Assembly (NCBI GenBank): GCA_004297495.1
Contig: SCTL01000043.1
Span: 1 to 5,082 of the forward strand
Source: Verrucomicrobiota bacterium
Lineage (GTDB): Bacteria; Verrucomicrobiota; Verrucomicrobiia; Limisphaerales; JADLHS01
Direction: 5' to 3'
Length of the DNA stretch: 5,082 nucleotides
Shown here: piece by piece, positions 1 to 5,082 of the stretch
Layout of the letters: every line of letters begins with the position of its first letter
Numbering within the stretch: the first letter of the stretch is position 1
Notes under the pieces: model-generated
Databases searched by the model: none
Seen by the model: only the letters and a program-made list of their open reading frames with translations
Told to the model about the DNA's origin: nothing
Translations under genes and position numbers: made by a program

Positions 1-1
1 C

Positions 2-289
2 TCGCGCGTCGAAGAATTAAAACACGAACGCGGCTCGTATCGCGAGCGAGATGCCATCGCTGATTTCGCCGGGCCGCTGGCGCATCAGAGCGTGGACTAC
101 TTCACGGAACTCACGCATCCCGAGCGCAAGGCGATTCACAACCTGAAGTACTACACTTGGGTGGAGCAGCAGGGAAAAACGTGCGAAGAGTTGAACGCGC
201 AATGGAATCCCGACTACTGGCGCGAGTTGTTCGAAGTCGAGGTGGTCCAGTTCGACCAATTGATCGCTGAGTTCAACGCGGAAGTTTAA
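2..289 (+). CDS. C-terminal end of a probable PLP-dependent enzyme (cysteine synthase/threonine synthase fold), 5' truncated
   Basis: The reading frame is open from the left window edge (first full codon at base 2) to a TAA at 287-289, giving 95 residues of a longer protein whose start lies outside the window. The visible tail contains the segment HNLKYYTWVEQQGK at about residues 47-60, followed by an acidic, aromatic-rich end. From memory, this His-Asn-Leu-Lys-Tyr and Trp-Val-Glu-Gln-Gln-Gly signature closes proteins annotated as PLP-dependent enzyme, beta subunit, related to cysteine synthase. None of the catalytic core, such as the PLP lysine, is visible, so the call rests on this tail alone and substrate cannot be given. 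It converges on the redox operon and ends 38 bases from it, so it is a separate transcription unit. The GTG at base 92 is internal, because convincing coding continues upstream of it. Confidence 0.6.
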   Translation, partial: SRVEELKHERGSYRERDAIADFAGPLAHQSVDYFTELTHPERKAIHNLKYYTWVEQQGKTCEELNAQWNPDYWRELFEVEVVQFDQLIAEFNAEV

Positions 290-327
290 CGAGTAATCAA
301 GCAACGCAACCGGGCGGGGCGACCAAA
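290..327. other. short convergent intergenic gap
   Basis: These 38 bases separate the stop codons of two converging genes. The gap is C/G rich in its second half. I see no hairpin followed by a T tract on either strand, so no intrinsic terminator can be called. Transcripts from both sides may overlap here or end by a Rho-dependent route, which is inference. Confidence 0.6.
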
Positions 328-1956
328 TCATCTTCCAGGCTCAACGGGTATCGTGCCTCCGAGAGCCGCGCCGGGTTCGGTCGAACTCGCAAAAGCCAGC
401 GCGCCCGTGGGACATTGCGCCACGCATTCGGCAGCGACTTGTTTCAGCCCGTCTTCGATGTTGTGATCAAACGGTGCGGCGACCTGAACATCAAACCCGC
501 GCCCGATAAAAGTCAGCCCCAGCGGTTCGGCGGCGAGTTCGGTGAGTTTCACGCAAATACCGCACAGGATGCATTTGCCCTGCTCGAAGACGATTCCGCC
601 GGGCTGAAGCTGCTGCTCGAACTTTCGGCGTTCCGGGCGAAACCGATTCGCGTCCGCGCCGTAAACTTGTGCGTAGTGTTGAAGCACACAGTTGCCGCTC
701 GACCGGCAATCGCAATGCAGGCACCGCGACGATTCGAGCGCCGCTTCTTCGCGCGAGTGCCCGGCGCAACGATCGCAGGGCGTCACGCTCGCGCTCTTGT
801 TTGCCGTTTGAAGAAACGTCCTGAGTTCGCGCGTCTCCAATCGCCCCATGATACTGGAGAACGGTTTTTCTGGCCGGCGCACGGGTTGGCCGATGAGAAA
901 GCGATGGACACACTCCGCTGCCGCCCGGCCTTCACTCATCGCCTTCACCAACTGCTTCTGAACTCGCACCGCACTGCCGGCGGCGAAAACTCTTTCGATG
1001 GGCAACTGGCAGGTGTTCGGATCGCTTTTGAGCGACGCGCTGCTGGCTGGCAGTCCGAGCGCGACAACCTCGTGCGGCTTCAATTCGCCGACGGCGATCA
1101 GCACGGCATCAAAGTCGCGTGACAACTCGGCGAGCGAAACCTGGTTTCCCAATTCCACTTCGGGCGTGAACTTGATTCCCATTCGGCCAAGCAAGCCGAT
1201 TTCCGCGTTCAGGACTGCCGCCGGCAGATCGTGTTCCGGAATGTCGCGCAACGTTCCACCCGGTTTGGAGCGACGATCAATCACCGTTACTGCGTGGCCC
1301 TCGCGGGTTAAATAAAATGCCGCCGCCAGCCCGGTGGGACCTCCGCCAACAATCGCGATACGCTTGCGGGTGGCAGCTTTGCGCGAGGGCGTTGTGCCTA
1401 CGGGATCTTTCTGTGCCGACGTCCCGAAATCCCAATCCGACACGAATTTCTCCATGTCGCGAATCGCCGCCGGGTCATCCCAGTTGCCGCGCCGGCAACC
1501 CTGCTCGCACGGATGATGACAGAGCCGGCCCAAAACTCCGGCGAGCGGCAAAGCATTCCGAACCAATCCAGCCGCGTCCGGCAACCGTTTCGCTTCAATG
1601 TGCCGCAACATCACCGGAATGTTCAATCCCAGCGGACACAGCCGGTGGCACGGCGAAAGGCAATCTCCCACGTGATCGCTAAACAATAGCTCCAGTGCCG
1701 TGCGCCGCGCTTCGTGAACCTCTTCGGTCTCGCTCTCAATCGCCATGCCTGGCGCGACGTTCGTTCCGCACGACGGCACGAGCTTGCCGTTCAGCTTCAC
1801 GAGGCAGACCTGACACGAATTCAGCGGCCCGCACTTTTCCAGGTAACAGAGCGTGGGAATATCAATCGCCAGCTTCCGGGCCGCGGCCAGCACGCTTTCG
1901 CCTGGTTGCACTTCAACCGGCCGGCCGTCAATGGTGATGGTGAATGTCGCGCTCAT
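328..1956 (-). CDS. NuoG-like/GltD-like iron-sulfur FAD oxidoreductase subunit
   Basis: Probable electron-transfer partner of the upstream NuoE-NuoF fusion in a soluble cytoplasmic complex; 542 residues. Domains in order: (1) plant-type [2Fe-2S] domain, residues 1-80, ligands C37-x10-C48-x2-C51-x11-C63, as in NuoG and HydA N-termini. (2) GltD/NfnB-type double [4Fe-4S] region, residues 95-178, with C99, C103, C107 (followed by Pro) and C146, C150, C154, then the family-typical AIRDMEKFVSD. (3) FAD domain, residues 198-355, with dinucleotide motif VGGGPTG at 203-209 and VFAAGSAV at 323-330. (4) Cys-rich linker, 394-423. (5) NuoG-like ferredoxin domain, 460-522, with C462, C465, C468 and CVAQCP at 511-516. 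The second, NAD(P)H-binding Rossmann domain of GltD is not present. The start at 1956 is preferred over an in-frame ATG at 2013: it begins directly at the [2Fe-2S] fold, has a GGAGGT just upstream and forms an ATGA overlap with the preceding gene. The natural electron acceptor is unknown. Confidence 0.85.
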   Translation of the reverse strand: MSATFTITIDGRPVEVQPGESVLAAARKLAIDIPTLCYLEKCGPLNSCQVCLVKLNGKLVPSCGTNVAPGMAIESETEEVHEARRTALELLFSDHVGDCLSPCHRLCPLGLNIPVMLRHIEAKRLPDAAGLVRNALPLAGVLGRLCHHPCEQGCRRGNWDDPAAIRDMEKFVSDWDFGTSAQKDPVGTTPSRKAATRKRIAIVGGGPTGLAAAFYLTREGHAVTVIDRRSKPGGTLRDIPEHDLPAAVLNAEIGLLGRMGIKFTPEVELGNQVSLAELSRDFDAVLIAVGELKPHEVVALGLPASSASLKSDPNTCQLPIERVFAAGSAVRVQKQLVKAMSEGRAAAECVHRFLIGQPVRRPEKPFSSIMGRLETRELRTFLQTANKSASVTPCDRCAGHSREEAALESSRCLHCDCRSSGNCVLQHYAQVYGADANRFRPERRKFEQQLQPGGIVFEQGKCILCGICVKLTELAAEPLGLTFIGRGFDVQVAAPFDHNIEDGLKQVAAECVAQCPTGALAFASSTEPGAALGGTIPVEPGR

Positions 1957-4595
1957 CGCACCTCCACGGCGTTGTGCGGACAGACAACTCGACACGTGTC
2001 GCACCGCGTGCATTTCGCGTCGTCAATCACGTGCCGCGTGTACGGTGTCATCGGGATTGCGTTCACCGGACAATGCTGCGCGCAGATCGTGCAGCCGGTG
2101 CAATCGGTGTTGATCGTATAATGAATCAACGGGCTGCATTTCTTCGCCGGACAGCGGCCTTGCAGATGCGCTTCATACTCGTCGCGGAAATACTTGAGCG
2201 TCGTCAACACTGGATTCGGCGCCGTCTTGCCGAGCCCGCACAAACTCCCCGCGCCAACCTGATGCGCGAGCCGCTCCAAATCTTCGAGATGCTGCTTGGT
2301 CGCCTTGCCGGTGCAGAAACGATCGAGCAAATCCAGCATCCGCTTCGTGCCGATGCGACAGAACGTGCACTTCCCGCACGACTGGTCCTGCGTGAACTGG
2401 AGGAAATACCGCGCGATGTCCACCATGCAACTCGTGTCGTCGAGCACCACGAGCCCGCCGCTGCCCATGATCGCGCCCACGTCGCGCAGCGATTCATAAT
2501 CCACCGGCGTATCCGCGAGTCGCGCCGGTACGCAGCCGCCGCTCGGACCGCCGATCTGCACGGCCTTGAACTTCCGCCCGTCGCCCACGCCGCCGCCGAT
2601 TTCCTCCACGATCTCGCGAATCGTCGTGCCCATTGGAATCTCGATCAGCCCGCCGCGCCGGATTTTTCCCGCGAGCGCAAAAACTTTTGTGCCCTTGCTC
2701 TTCGCCGTCCCGATCGCGGCGAACTTCTCCGCGCCATTGCGCAAAATCCACGGCACCATCGCGAGTGTCTCGACGTTGTTGATAAGCGTGGGCTTGCCCC
2801 AAAGCCCTTCCCGCGCCGGGAACGGTGGCCGCAACTTCGGCATCCCACGCTGGCCTTCCACTGAAGCAATAAGTGCCGTCTCTTCGCCACAGACAAACGC
2901 ACCTGCGCCTTCGAAGACCCTCATCCGTAGCAGTGGACGTGAGTCCGCTCCAATTTCTCCGGCAGAAGAATGAGCGGACTCACGTCCGCTGCTACCTTGC
3001 CCAGACGCCAACCACCCGCGCTTCTCCAACTCCGCGATCGCCGCGCGCACGCGCCTCACCGCCAGTGGATACTCGTGGCGAATGTAGAAAATCCCCTCGC
3101 TCGCCCCGACTGCCACAGCCGCGATCATCAGCCCCTCGATCACGCGAAACGGAAACGACTCCAAAATCATCCGGTCCATGAACGCGCCGGGATCGCCTTC
3201 GTCGCCGTTGCAGATGACGTATTTTGTCTCGCTTGCTTGCTGTGAAACCACGCGCCATTTCTGACCGGTCGGAAAGCCCGCTCCACCGCGTCCGCGCAGG
3301 CCGGACTTCTCGATGGTGGAAATGATTTGCTCACTCGTAGCAGCCGAGGTGAGGAGGCTCTGACTGATTTCGGATTTGTTCTGACGCACGCCCTCACCCT
3401 GACCCTCTCCCCCGGGGAGAGGGAACAACGATTGTCCATTTGTAGATTGCTCTGAGTCTGCCGAGCTAACGCCGGCTCCCGATTTCTCCAACACCTGCGA
3501 ACGATTCTCCCTCTCCCAGCGGGAGAGGGCCGGGGTGAGGGAGAACAGTTCATTCGGATTCGCCCCTACGCATTTCGCCAACGCCTCAAACCCTCCGTGC
3601 GCCAGATATTCATCGAGGTCCAACGGATCGAGCTTTCCAAAATGCTCCGTCGCGATGTGAACTTGCCGATCCAGAAACTCCCGCACGTTTGGATCGCGCT
3701 TGCTCATCGAGAAACGCTGCACGCTTTGCTCCTCGGGCTTGTCGTCGAGCAACAGTCCGTCCAGCACGCGCGTCCAGATTCGGCCGGCGCGCTGGACAAA
3801 ACCACGCGGCTTGAAATGCCGTTGCACCAGCGCTTGCGCCTGTGCCGCCGTCAGGTCCGCGTAAAACTTTCCGCCCCCGCCCGCCTCCGCCACCTCGATC
3901 ATCGGCGTGCGATGACACATGCCCACACAGCCGACGCGTTTCACCACCACGCTGCCACCGCACTGGGCCGCGCTCGCGTTCAGCGCGTGAAACAATTTGT
4001 CGCTCCCCTTCGCCATGCAGCACGAGCCGAGGCCGACGTGAATGACGGATTGCCGATAGCCGATTGCCGATTGCCGATTGTCGCTGTCGGGAGTCGCTTC
4101 CGTGGTTTGCGTTGTCCGCGCCTCCGTCTGCAACGCCAGAAAATCCCGCATCACCTCCGGCACGCGCTCGGCGCTCGTGTGACCGAACGTCGCTTCGCCG
4201 ATCTTCACCGTCGGCGCGAGCGTGCAGGTGCCAAGGCAGGCAACTTGTTCGATGGTGAATTGCCGTTCGCGATCCGTGTCGCCGCCCGTGGGAATCTGGA
4301 GATGCCGTCGCAGTGCGTCCTCGACTCGCTCCGCTCCGGCCACGTGGCATGCGGTGCCGCGACACACGCGCACGACGTGCTTGCCAGTCGGCGAAAAGCG
4401 GAACATGTCGTAGAACGACGCGACGCCCGCGATCGCGGCGGGCGTGATGTCGCTCGTCTCGCACACGCGCCGCAGCGCCTCCTCCGGCAGATAACCGTAG
4501 TGCTCCTGCAACGCCTGCAAAATCGGGATTACCGCGTCCGGCTTGCGACCGACGCGTGCCACGGCTTGCTCGGCAAATGTGAGGTCAACAGGCAT
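1953..4595 (-). CDS. nuoF: NuoE-NuoF (HydB/HndC-type) fused NADH dehydrogenase subunit with C-terminal 2x[4Fe-4S] ferredoxin
   Basis: Diaphorase subunit that should oxidise NADH at an FMN and pass electrons into Fe-S clusters; cytoplasmic, 880 residues. The symbol marks the family; this is not a complex I operon. Domains: NuoE thioredoxin-like [2Fe-2S], residues 1-155, ligands C78-x4-C83 and C120-x3-C124; a second thioredoxin-like ferredoxin domain, 186-262, with CC at 192-193 and C223-x3-C227; the NuoF FMN/NADH core, about 310-730, with GLRGRGGAGFPTGQKW (432-447), NGDEGDPGAF (463-472) and GAGAFVCGEETAL (563-575); the N3-type [4Fe-4S] ligands C740, C743, C746, C786; and two C-terminal [4Fe-4S] motifs (C832, C835, C838, C842P and C862, C865, C868, C872P). 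The start at 4595 (MPVDLTF) is chosen because an earlier ATG at 4631 only adds residues encoded by the intergenic repeat. No clear Shine-Dalgarno is seen. Three DNA repeats are translated in frame, at residues 172-184, 352-402 and 534-557, making it longer than usual. The last codons overlap the next gene by four bases. Confidence 0.9.
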   Translation of the reverse strand: MPVDLTFAEQAVARVGRKPDAVIPILQALQEHYGYLPEEALRRVCETSDITPAAIAGVASFYDMFRFSPTGKHVVRVCRGTACHVAGAERVEDALRRHLQIPTGGDTDRERQFTIEQVACLGTCTLAPTVKIGEATFGHTSAERVPEVMRDFLALQTEARTTQTTEATPDSDNRQSAIGYRQSVIHVGLGSCCMAKGSDKLFHALNASAAQCGGSVVVKRVGCVGMCHRTPMIEVAEAGGGGKFYADLTAAQAQALVQRHFKPRGFVQRAGRIWTRVLDGLLLDDKPEEQSVQRFSMSKRDPNVREFLDRQVHIATEHFGKLDPLDLDEYLAHGGFEALAKCVGANPNELFSLTPALSRWERENRSQVLEKSGAGVSSADSEQSTNGQSLFPLPGGEGQGEGVRQNKSEISQSLLTSAATSEQIISTIEKSGLRGRGGAGFPTGQKWRVVSQQASETKYVICNGDEGDPGAFMDRMILESFPFRVIEGLMIAAVAVGASEGIFYIRHEYPLAVRRVRAAIAELEKRGWLASGQGSSGRESAHSSAGEIGADSRPLLRMRVFEGAGAFVCGEETALIASVEGQRGMPKLRPPFPAREGLWGKPTLINNVETLAMVPWILRNGAEKFAAIGTAKSKGTKVFALAGKIRRGGLIEIPMGTTIREIVEEIGGGVGDGRKFKAVQIGGPSGGCVPARLADTPVDYESLRDVGAIMGSGGLVVLDDTSCMVDIARYFLQFTQDQSCGKCTFCRIGTKRMLDLLDRFCTGKATKQHLEDLERLAHQVGAGSLCGLGKTAPNPVLTTLKYFRDEYEAHLQGRCPAKKCSPLIHYTINTDCTGCTICAQHCPVNAIPMTPYTRHVIDDAKCTRCDTCRVVCPHNAVEVR
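1960..1965 (-). promoter_or_regulatory. Shine-Dalgarno site that supports the start at 1956
   Basis: On the minus strand GGAGGT occupies these bases, with three bases (GCG) before the ATG at 1956-1954. It lies inside the last codons of the upstream gene. The spacing is on the short side, but together with the ATGA stop/start overlap it supports translational coupling of the two subunits and favours this start over the ATG 57 bases upstream. Confidence 0.7.
2927..2995. repeat. REPIN-like inverted pair inside the NuoF coding region (family A)
   Basis: Two 24-base arms (2927-2950 and 2972-2995) are inverted copies with one mismatch, separated by 21 bases. Each arm can fold by itself: the right arm has a 7-bp stem AGCGGAC/GTCCGCT around TCAC, and the left arm has the same stem with one G-T wobble. 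The unit is 69 bases, exactly 23 codons. It is read in the minus-strand gene as residues about 534-557 with no stop. It lies just before the GAGAFVCGEETAL motif, where NuoF proteins have a variable loop. Confidence 0.85.
3391..3541. repeat. REPIN-like inverted pair inside the NuoF coding region (family B)
   Basis: Two 33-base arms (3391-3423 and 3509-3541) are inverted copies matching at 29 of 33 positions, 85 bases apart. Each contains a 9-bp stem CCCTCTCCC/GGGAGAGGG with a 3-base loop (CCG on the left, AGC on the right), and the mismatches avoid the stems. Read through the minus-strand gene, the arms encode LTPALSRWERE and PLPGGEGQGEGV, at residues about 352-402 between the HydB-type N-terminal part and the FMN core. 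From memory, these peptides recur in many predicted proteins where this repeat has entered genes. Confidence 0.85.
4046..4080. repeat. 7-base tandem repeat (ccgattg, five units) within coding sequence
   Basis: Five adjacent 7-base units: cggattg, ccgatag, then three exact ccgattg. In the minus-strand gene they encode DNRQSAIGYRQSV (residues about 172-184), the linker between the NuoE domain and the second thioredoxin-like ferredoxin domain. A 7-base unit changes frame with each single gain or loss, so a copy-number change would disrupt the gene unless it came in threes. Confidence 0.85.
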
Positions 4596-4608
4596 GAAAT
4601 TTTTCAAA

Positions 4609-4792
4609 CACGGATGGACACGGATGGACACGGATGATGGATGAAAACCAGCGCCGAGGAGCGCGACCTTCAGGTCGCTTCAACGCCCAAACTTTCTCGC
4701 GTCGCGAAATGCTGAACCCTCTCGACCATCGCGACGCGAAGCGGGCTGAAGCCCGCGCTCCCGGCATCCGTGTCCATCCGTGTTCATCCGTG
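4609..4792. repeat. outer inverted repeat pair built from 10-base tandem units (cacggatgga)
   Basis: The left arm, 4609-4636, holds 2.8 tandem copies of cacggatgga. The right arm, 4765-4792, is its reverse complement with one mismatch in 28. Each arm is therefore both a tandem repeat and half of an inverted repeat. The left arm ends 13 bases upstream of the proposed start codon of the NuoE-NuoF gene. The right arm ends four bases before the stop codon of the propeller gene, so the pair marks both borders of the gap. Confidence 0.85.
4659..4760. repeat. REPIN-like inverted pair in the intergenic region (family C)
   Basis: The arms, 4659-4681 and 4738-4760, are inverted 23-base copies matching at 19 positions. 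Each holds a hairpin: GCGACCT/AGGTCGC with loop TC on the left, GCGGGCT/AGCCCGC with loop GA on the right. All four mismatches fall in the stems and are compensatory, so base pairing is kept in both copies, which points to selection on the folded form. Inside lies a perfect 11-base inverted pair, TCGCGTCGCGA at 4697-4707 and its complement at 4729-4739. Confidence 0.8.
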
Positions 4793-4796
4793 ATTT

Positions 4797-5082
4797 TCAT
4801 TTTGTTTTCCCCAAGCACCAAAGATTAGTCGCGCCGCGCAGGAACATCCGCCCGGCCGCAAACGCCGGGCTGGCGTGAAACGTGTCCTCAAGTTTTATGC
4901 GACCCAGTTCCTTGAACTCCCGTCCCGCTTCGAGCGAAACCAAATCGCCCTTCGTACTAAGAACGAAAAGTTGTTTGCCCGCGATCGCCGGTGACGATTG
5001 CACTTCCAGTTCGAGTTCCTTTTGCCAGAGTTTCTTTCCGTCCTTCACGTCGAAGGCCGCGAGTCCGCCCATGCTTGTGACC
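4797..5082 (-). CDS. C-terminal end of a PQQ-like beta-propeller repeat protein, 5' truncated
   Basis: The frame is open from the right window edge to a TGA at 4799-4797, giving about 94 residues of the C-terminus. Two propeller blades can be read. The first is GLAAFDVKDGKKLWQKELE followed by SSPAIAGKQLFVLSTKGDLVSLEA. The second ends HASPAFAAGRMFLRGATNLWCLGK. The pattern of xxAFDxxxGKxLWxxxL, then SPAxxxGxxFVxxxxGxLxxL, is that of BamB/PQQ_2-type propellers. Such proteins are often exported, but no signal peptide is visible because the N-terminus is missing. No PQQ-binding or catalytic residue can be judged. The ATG near 5072 is internal, as the frame continues upstream as V-T-S. It is co-directional with the redox genes, 201 bases before them, with no evident functional link. 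Confidence 0.8.
   Translation of the reverse strand, partial: VTSMGGLAAFDVKDGKKLWQKELELEVQSSPAIAGKQLFVLSTKGDLVSLEAGREFKELGRIKLEDTFHASPAFAAGRMFLRGATNLWCLGKTK

Larger units (their letters stand above)
4596..4796. other. intergenic region composed mainly of nested inverted repeats
   Basis: This 201-base gap lies between the stop of the propeller gene and the start of the NuoE-NuoF gene, both on the minus strand. Three inverted pairs nest inside one another: 4609-4636 with 4765-4792, 4659-4681 with 4738-4760, and 4697-4707 with 4729-4739. Little unique sequence remains. I see no convincing -10/-35 promoter and no hairpin followed by a T tract on the minus strand, so it is unclear whether the operon starts here or is read through from the propeller gene. 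Confidence 0.75.

Noticed and set aside
415..1122. 235-codon open frame on the plus strand
   Set aside because: It is antisense to the FAD and ferredoxin domains of the GltD-like gene, with no family resemblance.
1957..2013. 57-base N-terminal extension of the GltD-like gene (start at 2013)
   Set aside because: The extension MHAVRHVSSCLSAQ... overlaps the last ferredoxin motif of NuoF and has no homology look. The ATGA-coupled start at 1956 with GGAGGT is better.
1944..2864. 306-codon open frame on the plus strand
   Set aside because: It is antisense to the N3 and ferredoxin motifs of NuoF; composition is low-quality and Arg-rich, with no domain. Shadow frame.
2927..3541. Pseudogene or frameshift interpretation of the NuoF gene because of foreign-looking inserts
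   Set aside because: The frame stays open through both inserts and every FMN, NADH and cluster motif on both sides is intact, so an intact fused gene is the simpler reading.
3597..4637. 346-codon open frame on the plus strand
   Set aside because: It lies opposite the NuoE-NuoF gene, its product is Arg/His/Ala-rich with no recognisable domain, and its end is in the repeat. It is a shadow typical of GC-rich coding DNA.
4659..4760. Intrinsic terminator of the propeller gene
   Set aside because: The hairpins are GC-rich but no T tract follows on the minus strand, and they occur as a mirrored pair, which fits a repeat element better.
4609..4792. CRISPR array
   Set aside because: Repeat units are 10 bases, tandem and without spacers, and the larger pairs are inverted, not direct.

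Overview
This is a GC-rich bacterial window. It carries a compact two-gene redox operon on the minus strand, flanked by the ends of two unrelated genes. The organism is probably a member of the Verrucomicrobiota or a related PVC lineage. That placement is an inference from three things: repeat families of the type written 'cacggatgga' and 'ccctctccc...gggagaggg' (associated with those genomes from memory), a PQQ-type beta-propeller protein, and high GC. No marker gene settles it.

Layout: (1) 2-289 (+), the C-terminal end of a probable PLP-dependent enzyme. (2) A 38-base convergent gap. (3) 328-1956 (-), a 542-residue iron-sulfur flavoprotein. It joins a NuoG-like [2Fe-2S] domain, a GltD-type double [4Fe-4S] domain, a shortened GltD-type FAD domain and a NuoG-like C-terminal ferredoxin domain. 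(4) 1953-4595 (-), an 880-residue fusion of NuoE with a HydB/NuoF-type NADH:FMN subunit ending in two [4Fe-4S] clusters. (5) A 201-base intergenic region (4596-4796) almost filled by nested inverted repeats. (6) 4797-5082 (-), the C-terminal end of a PQQ-like beta-propeller protein.

How the genes work together: the two central genes overlap by four bases (ATGA) and are very likely translated together as subunits of one soluble complex. NADH would be oxidised at the FMN of the NuoF part, and electrons would pass through a long chain of Fe-S clusters to the FAD and ferredoxin-like domains of the partner. The set resembles the diaphorase parts of bifurcating hydrogenases, NAD-linked formate dehydrogenases and Stn-type transhydrogenases. 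However, no hydrogenase or formate dehydrogenase catalytic subunit lies in the window. The GltD-like subunit also appears to lack the NAD(P)H-binding Rossmann domain that a transhydrogenase would need, so the second substrate is unknown.

The most unusual feature is repeat invasion of the NuoEF gene. Two REPIN-like inverted pairs (2927-2995 and 3391-3541) and a 7-base tandem repeat (4046-4080) are read through in frame. All sit at domain junctions or a loop, while the catalytic and cluster motifs stay intact. A third REPIN-like pair, nested in a 28-base inverted repeat, fills the gap upstream.
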